Below, piece after piece: positions 31,076-42,105 of a stretch of DNA of 64,000 bases (positions are counted from its first letter, which is position 1; the number at the start of each line of letters is the position of its first letter). Position numbers and translations under genes: made by a program. Below the pieces are notes generated by a model. That model did not search any database, was not told the DNA's origin, and was given only the letters and a program-made list of their open reading frames with translations. Source of the stretch: Nectonema munidae. Taxonomy: Eukaryota; Nematomorpha; Nectonematoida; Nectonematidae. Location of the stretch: positions 248,001-312,000 of the forward strand of contig JAUIRK010000043.1 of assembly GCA_030549495.1 (NCBI GenBank), given 5' to 3'.

Positions 31076-32405
31076 CTCAGGGAGTTACATATAACACAGG
31101 AGTTACAATAGAAACTTTGCCATCCTGGGGTTACACGGTTGTATAATTACGTTAAGTTTAAGAATATGCCATATTCACTTGAAGAAGTCAGAAATATCAA
31201 TAACTCGTGTTCCAATTGTTCAAAAATAAAGCCTCGTTATAAACCTGATAACTCTCATTTAATCAGAGCAACTGAGCCATTGTAACGCTTATCAATAGAT
31301 TATAAAGGACCCTTACCCACTACATCGAAAAACAGATACTTATTCACTGATATTGAGAATACAGTAGGTTCGTTTGGGCCTTTCCATGTAGATACGCTGA
31401 TACAAACAACGGTAAGAAGCATCTTTTTAGTATTTTCACCGTTTTTGGACTACCACAAATTATACATTCAGATAGGGGTATCCATTTTACTTCAAAAGAA
31501 TGTGAAGATTGGTTGAAAAATCACGGTATCCTCTCATACAATGCCTTAACATCCTACATCCAACGCTCAATGTGAACGGTACAAAGGTGTGATTTGGAGG
31601 TCTTTAGTTCTTGCATGTAAAAATAGAGGTTTACCTTTATCTCGGTGGGAAGAAGTTCTACAACAGGTTTTACATTCTCAAAGGTCGTTATTATGCACGA
31701 CCACTAACAAAACATCACACGAGCTTCTATTTTTTCACCGTCGTAGGATTATTAATGACAAATCCCGGCCTAACTGGCTCCTAAGCCCTGGACATGTTTA
31801 TTTAAAAAAAATATGTTAAATTTTCAAAATACGAGTCTCCGATAGAAGAATGGCTTATAAAGAATTTATAAGCATTTTTTAGGCACTTTATAGGCTTATA
31901 AAGAATTGGCTTATAGAAGCCAATCATTATTACGCTCGCATTCGCAAGAGTGATGGTGGGAAAACGAATGTTTCACTTCTAGATTTAGCGCTTAACTTGT
32001 TGTGATGAACAAAATAAACAATCATCAAATCCAGAAGTATATCAACACCGACAAGAAGTAATAAGAGACGACGAATCAAACAAATTGCAAACAACTGAAG
32101 ATGTTCAAAGAAATGAAGAAATAGATCAGGAACTGATGAGTATGTCTAGAAGATCAACAAGGATCAAAACCCCCCCGAAAAATGTACTTCGGGAGGTTAC
32201 TTAAGAGGGAAGAGTGTAGTATTATTAGAACCTTCAAGCATCGATTCACCTTTTACATTTTCAAATCTTTTATCGAAAAAAAAAACTTCATCACTCGAGG
32301 TTATTGCAAAAACCTTGCCGTTAACTTCGATTACGCAAATCGTATTAACGCACATTTTCTATTTGTTTATTCACCCTGTCCTCCTGTTCTTTTATACCAA
32401 CAGAA
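31076..32405 (+). mobile_element. Ty3/Gypsy fossil, 3' portion only
   Basis: The integrase part and the downstream tail (31.1-32.2 kb) closely match the element on the - strand at 49619-53627, and from 32216 the sequence follows that element's LTR (TGTAGTATTATTAGAACC). Only about the last third of the element is here; it is broken several times and looks older than the 49.6 kb copy. A piggyBac relic starts where the LTR similarity ends. Confidence 0.8.
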
Positions 32406-33345
32406 TTTTCTCAGAAAAATCTTTCCATCGACGAACAAATGCTATCTTACTATGGTAGAAAAAGGTAAGCCAATCAAATTTGTTAATAAAAATTCGGTAA
32501 TGACTTCATCAAATGGTTATTCTTTTCATTTGGTCACATACACTGGTGCTTTAGATAGAGAAGAAAATATAGGTTCTGAAGTTGTTTTGAAATGGGTGTC
32601 TCTAATTAGTAATGTAAAAAGCCATTATATAATTTTCGATAGTTTTTCATCTTTTACGAACTTCAAAGAACTTTGCGTGAGAAGAATATAAAAGCAATGG
32701 CAACAATCAGAAAAACCGAATGTCAAGGTGTCCTTTCATCAAATCGAACATTATAAAAAAAGAAAAAAGTAGAGGATTTTTTGAAGCATTTTGCGATGGG
32801 GAAGTTTCGATTGTTCAATGGTTGGATAATCTAGTTGTGTATCTAGCTTCCAATTTTTACGATGTAGATAATGGGATAGGATCAGAAGATACAGCCAAAA
32901 AAGAAAAAAAAACATATTTTTTTCTCTTCTCCACATTGTTTTAATTTTTATAATTCTAGCATGGGTGGAGTGGATTTGCTTGACAGATTTGTGAGTGAGT
33001 ATCTTTCAACATCCATTCTAAAAAGTGGTATTGGCCTCTGTTCCTCAATTGTCTAAGTTTGTATCTTGCATCATCATAGAAACTTTACTTGGAATTGAAA
33101 TCAATTCTACAAAAATAATTATTTGAGTTCACAAGAGACATTGTTAATTCACTGTTCTCTAAATAAGCAAAATTAAAGAATAATCCAGGTCCAAGTGGAA
33201 AACGCATAGAAAATCTACTTGCATCATCTCATTCCACCTCTTACTCAAGGAAGGTGTCTTTACTGTAAAAAAAACACAATAAAAATGTGCTTTAAGTGTA
33301 AAATTCGTTTATATCCAGACTCTTTTTATGTTTATCATTAAATAT
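32406..33345 (+). pseudogene. piggyBac transposase relic
   Basis: Reads, in shifting frames, LSIDEQMLSYYGRKR (first catalytic aspartate), NSVMTSSNGYSFHLVTYTGA, HYIIFDSFSSF (second), MGGVDLLDRFVSEY (third) and a C-terminal cysteine-rich end (GRCLYCKKNTIKMCFKCK) closing YVYH. The three aspartates and the zinc-binding tail identify the piggyBac family. About five breaks. Terminal repeats were not found. Confidence 0.8.
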
Positions 33346-34199
33346 ACATGAAAAACCAATTTGTTTTTGTTTTTTAGGAAAGAAATTTGAAAATAACTTT
33401 TTTATTTTTAAAAGTAGTGTTTGAGTCTAATGTTCATATAGAGGAACTTCATAATTTTTTATAAAAATTTTCAACTTTTTCAACTCAGAATTGATTATTA
33501 TTAATACATTTTTCAGTTATTCTAGGAGGCTTGGATACCAAATCAAACTCAACAAAAATTTTTGGGACAAATATGAATATAAGAAAAGGATTTAGTGAAG
33601 TAGAGGATTTTTAGAACATCTATATTGGAGACTTTCAATAAATGATTTTAAATATAAGAAAACAAAGATAAGACGACATGAAGGAAAATATGTAGAGTTA
33701 CGGTTTAAATACATTAGGCAGTGCAATAATGCGCCCATTTTGCAAAAAAAGAGACAAAAGTTTTCCTATGTTTTTTGAAACAAAAAAAAGAGGTGATGTT
33801 TGTCTAGGGTAAAAGAGTGCAAAACAGAAAGAGCCAATTGTATAAATAGGACCATAAGATCCATCGAAGAATAGAAATAGGGCTATAGAATAACTTAGAA
33901 TTTTGTTGCATGTATTTTTAATTTAAATTTACAAGTGGCCTAACAAGATCACGGAAGATATAAAATATATAACAATACTCGATTGCCAATCCTTGTTCAT
34001 ACATAAATATCTGTGTATCTTTTTATTTTAAGCATTTATCTAATACATTTTTAATTTCAAGTTCTTATTAGTAAATAAAGAATATATTTGTTCGTATTTG
34101 TGTATATTTGGGTAAAAAGTCCTACAAGTTTAAAAATTGTAAGTTAATTCATTTGGTGTAGATCTAGGATACTATATATACAGCTCTATCGACACCACA
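33346..34199. other. No gene recognised
   Basis: AT-rich DNA between the piggyBac relic and a LINE; no repeat structure or frame of note. Confidence 0.45.
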
Positions 34200-36512
34200 A
34201 AAGTAATGAAGTACTCTATATCAGACCACTGTATAATTTTTTCAACTTCCACTTTTTCCATTACACACGAACGTCAATGCTACTATAGAAGAAACTATAA
34301 ATCCTACTCTCCAGAAGCACTTACAAACCAACTTACTCTCCTCAACTTACATAAGTCTTCAAATTTTGTTTTTACTTCATTCGATGACATATCCAATCCT
34401 CTTTTTTCTTCGTACAACAAAATTTGCCCACTTTAAAAATCCCCTACTTTGCAGAAAACTACTTCTTGGTTAAATAAGCACATCCAATCTCTTATAAAGA
34501 AACGAAACATACTTTTTAACCCGTTAACAACCAGAATAATCAGACGATATCTAGTATAAACAGAAGATTTGTATTAAAAAGCATTAATAAATGCAGACGA
34601 TTTGCATTTTTGTAAAGTCAACATATGTCGACTGTGGTCGTTAACCGGTTAAGACGTAAAAGTCGAATCTTTTCAAAGACTTCAAGAAGTTCAAAATATT
34701 TAGAAACAAAGTTGCTAACATCATCAAGTCAACCAAACGGAAATTCATATATAAAAAATTCCTCCCCGTCAATCCCAATCAGAATACATTTTGGACCTTA
34801 TTTAAACAGTTCCATCCCGGTTTCTTAAAAAAAACTCTGGAACCAATCACATTATTTATAAAGGTACGATAGTTTCTGAACCTGTCGAAATCTGTAACAC
34901 TTTCAACAATGAATTCTGTTCACAAGAAGAAGTGCTTTCAACTGACTTAGATCTCAATATCTACAAGATTTAGAAATGTTGTATATTTTAGAAAACTCCT
35001 AGTTTGAATTTTGCTTAACCAGTCCTGAGGAAGTTTTACAAGCTATCAAAATAATCAAAGCAAACTCATTCTCTCTCGATTCATTACCTATAAACATCAT
35101 CAAAGACTGTTATCACTACTTTACACCCATCCTAACACATTTCATCAACTTATCTACGATCCACAGCTACTTCCCCTCCACGTTAAAACATTCATACATT
35201 ATTCCAATCCACAAAAAAGGTTCCAAACAAGACGTATCAAACTTCCGCCCTATCTCGAACATCCTCGCTATATCCAAAATTTTCGAAAAGATCTATCTTA
35301 CTCAAATCACACACTATACCACTAACAAATTGATCCTTTATACCAATCAATTCAGTTTCTAAAAAAACCGCTCTTCTTGTGACTGCATCCAAGAAATAAT
35401 TAGTGTACTCTTTGCCAAACTAAACTCTAAGCACTTCGTTTCAATCACTTCATATGACCTCTCTAAAGTTTTTAACTCAATTAATCACCAATTGCTCCTC
35501 GAAAAACTCAAAATCCTTAAGTTTAGCTACTCTAGTCGTCTCCTTATAAAAGCATACCTCTCCAACCGCACTTCTCAAACTCAATTCAACAATTCACTTT
35601 CTTCTATAGCTACAGTTAATCATGGTTTACCACCACAAGTATATACACTAAGCCCTATCTTGTTCAGCCTCTTCATTAACGATCTTCCCTTATTCGTAAA
35701 TTCACTTACTCTTCTTTTACGCCGATGGCATTTACTCTATCTCATTCCACACGCCTTCTGAAGCTTTTACATCTCTCATCACTAATACAACAAGTAAATT
35801 AAAACAATGGTGCAACTCAAACTACCTGGAAATGAACATTGCCAGGACTTCCACCACAGTTTTTTCGCCTCAATTAAATAAAATCCCTAGAGGCATTCCC
35901 AACTACGATGTATTTAAAACCTCCCCATCTATAAATATTATGGGATTTCATATTTCAAACTTTCTCTCAACCGAGCCTTATTTCCATAAAATAATCGCCA
36001 AATCAAAATTCAAGTTAGCTGTACTTAGAAAATCCTTTCCCTTCCTTCCTCCTACTTACAAAGCGTGCCTAATCAAAACCTTTATTCTTAACAACTTAAA
36101 CTACTCAATTAAAACCTTCTTCTCCCTCCTCACCACACCCGATTACACAAAATTCGACAGGCTAGCTAAAAACTGCCTAAACCTAAAAAATTCCTCACAA
36201 CTAACTTCACATCACCCCACACTTACTAATATCCTTCCCGACAGCAATTTTCTACTCTATAAATTTCTTTTATGCACGTTCAAAGAATTATATCAAACTG
36301 GTAAAGACTCCGAACTTACAATAAACAGATTTAACAATATTCCGCCTATAAGAGCCAAAAACAAAAAAAGACATTTTATTCATGCTCCTCCGTCCTGTTT
36401 AACTTGCTTCCACGAAACATAAGAAAAATTACAAGTTTCCCCTTGTTCAAACAAGAACTTTTTTTCCACTTACGTGATGCTCCTATTCATCAAAGCAACA
36501 TCCATTAATATT
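34200..36512 (+). pseudogene. LINE ORF2 (jockey/CR1-like): endonuclease end to RT end
   Basis: YSISDHCIIF is the C-terminal SDH motif of an APE-type endonuclease. A basic linker follows (FKKFRNKVANIIKSTKRKF), then RT: SNFRPISNILAISKIFEK, the active-site region FYADGIYSISFHTPSEAF with G in place of the second D, and the long C-terminal part MNIARTSTTVFSPQLNK to about 36420. Around five frame changes; the last 196 codons (35832-36422) stay open. Codon use is less AT-biased (many C-ending codons) than the flanks. A 129-bp MITE splits the linker. Confidence 0.82.
34520..34648. mobile_element. 129-bp TTAA-flanked MITE inside the LINE
   Basis: Ends CCCGTTAACAACCA and TGGTCGTTAACCGG are inverted repeats with one or two mismatches, and TTAA stands on both sides (34516-34519, 34649-34652). 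LINE coding resumes in register on either side, which shows insertion into an existing LINE. piggyBac-type by target site and CCC start. Confidence 0.85.
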
Positions 36513-36689
36513 TTTTTCTCATATTATAACACAATTATACAAATATATATACATATACTCTTTCTCTGTACTTTTTAACTTTATGTTACTCAAGTGAATT
36601 TTATCACTTTACAAACCTTGGTTTGATTTTCTCATTCTCATACTTCGAAGCACGTCTGATAAAAGTAAGATTTAAAGTTCCAATTTTTT

Positions 36690-37010
36690 TTTGCATTTTT
36701 TTATTTAAGAATAGCACTCCAAGATGTAATTCCACAAATAAAAGTAGGAATAAAAGTAGTCCAGAAAGGCAACATTATGTTTAAAAGTGTGAAAGAGCGT
36801 GGACATTTTCAAAACTTTGAAGAGACCAGTCGAGGTTGTGTTTAAAAGTATTTAAAAGATATTTTATATTATTAACATGACTACTTGATAACTTATAGTT
36901 ATCAAAGTACAATTTGGAACAAGGTTTGGAGGATTTAGAAAAGTTAATGAGATTTGATTTCGATACATTAATCACTAAACCAATTAAGAATAATAAGATG
37001 AACGAGTAAA
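36690..37010 (-). pseudogene. Short LINE fragment
   Basis: VINVSKSNLINFSKSSKPC and SSHVNNIKYLLNTFKHNLDW look like the RT stretch after the YADD box (KT/SK motif then NxxYLG region) of jockey/CR1 LINEs. Both ends are missing. Confidence 0.45.
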
Positions 37011-37134
37011 ATTTGCTAATTTGTAATAAAGTTGTTGTAGGATTTTGGCTTTAAAACGTATCATAAAATCATCTGAGTAACCTTGAGTAAAAAGCTCTAA
37101 GAAAGCGCTTGGTCAAATAGAGATCAGGGTTTCT

Positions 37135-37529
37135 CAATCGTGGACGAATCGCACACTTCTGGGCCAAAATGGAATTCAGGTGGACAATATTTTTTCAAAA
37201 ACTTAGTTTTTAAGAATTTAATGTAGCTAGAATTTCAATCGTAGTTGAAATTTTATCATCATAAATTTGAGTTGGACATCACTTATATTTCCTAGGATTT
37301 GTTTAAACTCAAAAAGGAAGAATGGGCAATAAACACATTTTCATGAAATATGAAATCTCTAGAAGAAAATTTTTAGGAAGATTTTATTGAACTTAAATGG
37401 AATGCAAAATTTAAATTGAAATTTTAAGAAACTTTAAAGATTTTTGGTATTTTTTTACTCCATAGTTTGGGATTTAAAATTTTTTTACAATCTTATTGGG
37501 CTATTTATATAAAAAGTTGAGAAACCCTG
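37135..37529. mobile_element. 395-bp hAT-like MITE
   Basis: CAGGGTTTCTCAATCGTGG at the left and AGTTGAGAAACCCTG at the right are inverted repeats. The flanks ATAGAGAT and CGTTAGAT share only the last four bases. No coding capacity. Confidence 0.65.
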
Positions 37530-38493
37530 CGTTAGATTACGCTCCAGATGCAAAATATATTTACCGGAAGAAGAAAAATCATCTTAAATAAAACACTTAT
37601 TTTATCATGACAGTAGCTGTAATTGACAAGTAATGTTACAAAAAAAATGTATATAATTTACACTGAAGATCTTTTTATGCGCATTTCGCATTATACTTTG
37701 TGAAATAAGCGAAAAACCAAAAGAGAAAAAAACTAAAAAAATATTTTTCCCATACAACTTTTTATTAAATATTTTAAGTTACTTGATAATTGTTAAAAAC
37801 TTGTATGAAACAAATATGTATTAGCTTATTTTTAGATTTTCAGAAGTCTTTTTACGATGATTATTGTTTTATTACAAATAAGAGGCTATATGCCAAATCA
37901 TGGTTCATTCAATATGTTCAAAATGTATATTTGGAAAATATACAAAAAATAATTTAGAATTGCATCACTTTGATCTTATATGAAGAATAATTTTTCCTTT
38001 TTTCATTTCTCGATGTTTTCTTTTTTTTTAACTCAATACTTCCTCTTAGTATCACTAATTTATGATTCTCGTTTCTCAATTCTTTTATTTAAGTCTTTCA
38101 AAATATTTCAACTCACATCTTCCTCTCATATACGATGTTCCTTCAATATCATTTACTCTCCTTTCAATATAAGCCTAACCTTTAATCGAAAAGTTATGCT
38201 TGTTTCTTTTATAATTTGCGATTTTGTTCTCTTTTTTGCATAAAGTGTATTTTATTATGAGGTAAATTTAATCATTGGTATTGTTTAATAAATTAATTTA
38301 AATCAACGATAAATTAATTAATTGTTTCTATTAGCTATTGAACTGAAAAAATTATCTATAAGATTCAAAATGTGGAAAGTGCAGTAAATTGAAAAAAAAT
38401 TATAAGCAAAATATTTTATGAACAAATACTATCTTTAAATTGATATTTAAAAATTTTTATAGTCTCATTTATGTAAGAAAAAAAGTATAATAA
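37530..38493. other. No gene recognised
   Basis: AT-rich flank downstream of the - strand SapA gene. A hydrophobic 87-codon frame (37980-38243) is F/L/S-rich as expected for chance translation of T-rich DNA. Confidence 0.45.
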
Positions 38494-38499
38494 TTTATT
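38494..38499 (-). terminator. Polyadenylation signal of SapA gene 1
   Basis: TTTATT on the + strand, i.e. AATAAA, 56 bp after the stop codon of the gene at 38555-38761. Confidence 0.45.
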
Positions 38500-38554
38500 C
38501 AACTTAATAAACATAATTTAATGAAAGAAACAAAATAAAACTTGAAATCCAATA

Positions 38555-38761
38555 CTAAGCGTTGTTTCTATATCTTGCACAATTTTTTTCCGTCATTTTG
38601 CACTCTGCCATATGTGCTGGATCGCAAAAGTAGGTAGGACCCCATGTACATTTATTAGTTCCAACTGTACCATTCATCCTTTGCAAAAAGACCTTATTAT
38701 TTATAAATAAGGCATAAAAGAACACTAAGGTAATGAGAAAATATTTGTGAAGAGGTAACAT
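38555..38761 (-). CDS. Secreted single-domain SapA (saposin A-type) mini-protein 1
   Basis: 68 residues. Residues 6-20 are a hydrophobic signal-peptide core (KYFLITLVFFYALF), so the product should enter the secretory route. The mature part has four cysteines, C38-x7-C46-x7-C54-x6-C61, within NKCTWGPTYFCDP and AECKMTEKNC. This is the SapA pattern of prosaposin (C-x7-C-x8-C-x5-C with CTxGxxxWC), but the saposin B domains that normally accompany SapA are absent. An N-glycosylation site NGT lies at 30-32. The paralogue at 44258-44473 shares FYALF-NNKVFLQRM and the whole cysteine core, with about 80 percent DNA identity by eye and mostly silent changes in the core. Intronless as seen; a 5' untranslated exon is possible. 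Function is unknown: in prosaposin SapA is a sorting or propeptide module. It could also be an effector of a parasite (speculative). Confidence 0.72.
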   Translation of the reverse strand: MLPLHKYFLITLVFFYALFINNKVFLQRMNGTVGTNKCTWGPTYFCDPAHMAECKMTEKNCARYRNNA

Positions 38762-39544
38762 TTTTTATATATAAGTAAGTTAAATGCTAAATTTGTTTTA
38801 TATATTTGTATATATTCAAAATGATTTTCGTGTTGCATGAGTTGTATGCTTATTTACATGCTCAACTAAATGTTGCAATGATAGCTTGGAAATGTTTTAT
38901 TTTATCTAACTTTTCAAGGTTAACAAAAACATTATTTTTATTAGTTAGCAATATGCCATCAGCAACAGTTAAAAACATGAATAACTTTTCCAAAGATAAT
39001 CGCTTGCAACTAAACCCTTTCTTCTGGACATTTTTTCCTCCATTAATAAATTTTCAATATTCTCATGGCTCTCCCATTTATTTTATAGAAATATTGAGAT
39101 TTTACCGGATCTGATATTCTTCATATGTTAATTATATCAAACATTAGGAGTATTGTTAAAGGCCTTTCATTTATATCATATATTATCTTGGCTTAAACAC
39201 ATTTTAACTTTCAAAAAGTTTTTGTTAATTATTTTTTGCTTGATTTGTAAATTTAAACCCAAAAAATATCAGGTTATGGAAAAATTAACGACACATTAAA
39301 GCGAAATCATGCATAGTATAAAAACACCCCCTTCTTTCAACGTGTTCTAAAAAGAATGGGAGAAACGACATCAACACTATCACAATACATTATCATTGCA
39401 TAGTAACGTTATAAAAAATCTATTTTGTAATCTCTTACATGCTTTTCATTTCCTACAGAGTAACTGGAAAAAAAAGTAGTAATATAACCAGTTAATAGTA
39501 AAAAAAGTTAATTTAATATTACTATTTAAAGAGTAATTAGACTT
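38762..39544. other. 5' flank of SapA gene 1, no gene recognised
   Basis: TATATA words at about 38797-38815 lie 40-55 bp above the start codon and may serve as a core promoter. The 102-codon frame at 38806-39114 has no domain. Confidence 0.35.
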
Positions 39545-40192
39545 TTACAATTCCGTTAACCCTTTTGCAATTCAATCACACCCTTTTGCAAACCCTTTTG
39601 TCATTCCGTTACAGCTTTTTCAATTCGGTTATACCTTTTTACAATTTTTTGAATATAAACGTTATATTTCTGTGTAAAAAGGGAGTTAAACTATAAATGT
39701 TTTTCAAATATTTTTTATATATTTATCTCCTTATTTTTATCTTCAACCCTATTGAATATGCCTTTTCCAAGATTAAAAACAAAGCCAAAAAATTTGTTGA
39801 GCAAAAAAAATGTTGATAAAACTCACTTATCGTAAGTTATTGAGCTAATAAAGACAATGAATACTAACTATTTTACGAATTATTTTTCTTCAATAGAAGG
39901 AAATATTCCAAAGAGTTAATTGGTCATGAATTTGTTTAAATAAATTTGTTTTTAATTTTGTTTAATTTAAATATTTATTTTTAATAATTTTTTAATCTGA
40001 TGTCTTTCTGACATTAAGGATGAAAAAGAATTGCAAAAAGGTGTGTTTGAATTGCAGAAGGGCGTAACGGAACGACAAAAGTTGTGTTTAATTAACTTGT
40101 AAAAAAACCGTTTAAATTGAATAAGGGTGTAATGGAAATGCAAAAGGGTATAACAGAATTGCAAAAGGATGTAACTGAATTGCAAAAGAATA
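39545..40192. mobile_element. Foldback element with subrepeat-built inverted ends
   Basis: The left arm (39545-39650) is a row of about 21-bp units such as TTTTGCAATTCAATCACACC; the right arm (40022-40192) is the same row on the other strand (AATTGCAAAAGGATGTAACTG). Both arms have several units and could fold on each other. The middle (39745-39910) keeps a transposase C-terminal piece, NPIEYAFSKIKNKAKKFVEQ, typical of DDE/IS630-Tc1-type enzymes, so this is a Tc1-like element with expanded termini. Confidence 0.65.
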
Positions 40193-40329
40193 GTTTTACA
40201 AAATAAGGATAAGTGTATAACAATGAAGAAGGCTGCAAATGATGGAGTGTAAACTAACAATGATTTGTAAGAAAATACCCCATTTTCTCAATATTTCAAT
40301 CAGCTCTCATCTTTGAAGCAATGCAGAAG

Positions 40330-40512
40330 TACAAAGATATAGCATTTTCATTTTAAGTTCGTCCTTTTTCACTTTAAGTTGGTCTTTTTTCATTTTAAGT
40401 TCGTCCTTTTTCATTTTAAGTTCGTCCTTTTTCATTTTAATTCGTTCTTTTTCATTTTAAGTTCGAACTTTTTCATTTTAAGTTTGTCCTATCTCATTTT
40501 AAATTGGTCTTT
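40330..40512 (+). repeat. Minisatellite, unit about 21-22 bp
   Basis: About eight units of CATTTTAAGTTCGTCCTTTTT with drift at a few positions (GGTC, GAAC, TGTCC variants). Interior units are most alike. Confidence 0.88.
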
Positions 40513-41639
40513 TTTATTTTAATTTTTTTTTTGAATTTTTTCCATGAACTCTAAAATTTTGTTAGCAACAAATTTTTTATAATTCCTAATCAAAAAAAAT
40601 ATCATAGTCAGTATTAAAAGTTTTCTACACAGTCTTTTTAAAAATGTTTTTAATAAAAGTTGATATTTATACATCAAAATTTTGTTCCCAGCTTGCAAGA
40701 ATCTTTTTTTATTGATGAAAAAGGCTTCAACTTTCACCTGATACGTTCTCACGCTTGTTCAAAAGAAGAAACAATGTTTTTCTTGTGTTTGTATTGAACT
40801 TCTTTAAAGTGTTTTAACATGAAATCATCGAAGATGGTACTTGCAAAGATAAAAAGTTTTTAAATTTCATTGAAAATTTGTTTGGAAAACTTAATCTTGA
40901 TATTCAATAAAAAGTTATGTTTGAATTCTCCTAGAAAATGCCAAAATCCAAACCACTATAGAAGTAAAAGAAATTTTTCCAGAGAATTAAAAATATCAAT
41001 TAAAGCTCCTTTCTCCATATTCCTTTTTGTTGAATCCGTGCATAAAGGTTTTTAAAAATTAAAATTAAAGTTAGAAATATATTGGATTCCACAACACTAA
41101 GTATGTCTTTTTCATCTACAAACAGAGAAGGTTATGAAAAGCTGATAAAATTTTAGAATAAAATAGATGGCGTTAAATTTAAAAAAAATCATAATAGAAC
41201 ATTTTTATAAACTTGTTCTATTATGAAAAAAACTTGTTTATACCTATGGAAATTCGTTGATTCGTTCCCAAAAAAATCTGAGAATAAAAGTCGAAAATTT
41301 GAAAATGGCCTCTCTAGGCCCTATACGGCCATTGAAGGTAGTAAAAATATGGCGGTCATGCAAGGGTGCTGAAAAGTAGATTTCGGTTGGTAGAGAAGCT
41401 ATTAGAAGTTTTTTATTGGATAAATATAAAGAAGGAAAAATAATTTAAAAGAATCTATGCCATTTTTAATTCTAAACGGTCTTTTTTAAATTCTAAAGTG
41501 TCTTTTTTAAAAAAGTGTCTTTCAAATTCTAAAGTGTCTTTTTTGATTTTACTTTTCTGAATAAGCTTTGAAGTCTTGTTTCTAATAAAAGCGGATAATA
41601 TTATGTGCGATTGTCAGGTTCTGTAGACGTGTTGAAAGA
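40513..41639. other. No gene recognised; one short repeat tract
   Basis: Frames near 40519-40752 (-) and 40870-41055 (+) are lysine-rich without known motif. A tract of AATTCTAAAGTGTCTTTTTT units lies at 41466-41545. Confidence 0.45.
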
Positions 41640-41976
41640 TACACTGATAATTTTCTATTTGATCACTTCATCTAGCATGAAAGAAGGTGTTGTGTCTAAA
41701 ATAAAAGTTTTTAAAACATGTTTTATAAACATTGAAGCAAACCTTACTTAATTTCTGTTTTGCAAAATTTTTGATTTTTCAGAATGCCAGCTCAATTGGA
41801 TTCAGCATGTAACTATAAGGAGACAAAAACTTCAAAATTTGTCCATCTGAGGTTATTAAGTTTTCGATAGTTTGAGTTTTATGGATCTTTGCGTTATCCA
41901 TAATAATTAGCCAGCAGTTTTTTAGGTTACTTATTTTAGATAAGAGTTGGATCAAAAATTCTTCAATTTTTTTCAT
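41640..41976 (-). pseudogene. Tc1/IS630-type transposase C-terminal relic
   Basis: LIIMDNAKIHKTQTIENLI and FLSPYSYMLNPIELAF carry the second catalytic aspartate and the final acidic motif of the DDE_3 fold. After a stop the reading goes on as KIKNFAKQKLSK. It parallels the piece inside the foldback element at 39.8 kb. Confidence 0.65.
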
Positions 41977-42068
41977 TTTTAAGAGAATGAGCGAAAGCGG
42001 AGTAGTTCATTACAAAATGATCAATGATGGTACCTGTAATTCAAAAAAGTTTGCAGAATTTTTGATCG

Positions 42069-42105
42069 AAACTGCTATCTAAAATAAGTAACCTAAAAAC
42101 TGCTG
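42069..42105 (+). repeat. Inverted copy of part of the transposase relic
   Basis: TAAAATAAGTAACCTAAAAA followed by CTGCTGGCTAATT is the reverse complement of about 41903-41938 in the relic, so the two lie as a 34-bp inverted repeat 130 bp apart. Confidence 0.75.

Noticed and set aside
32182-32691. 169-codon open frame
   Set aside because: It runs by chance from Gypsy LTR sequence into the piggyBac relic and is not one gene.
37980-38243. Hydrophobic 87-codon frame that could suggest a membrane protein
   Set aside because: T-rich DNA always yields F/L/S-rich translations; no conserved motif.
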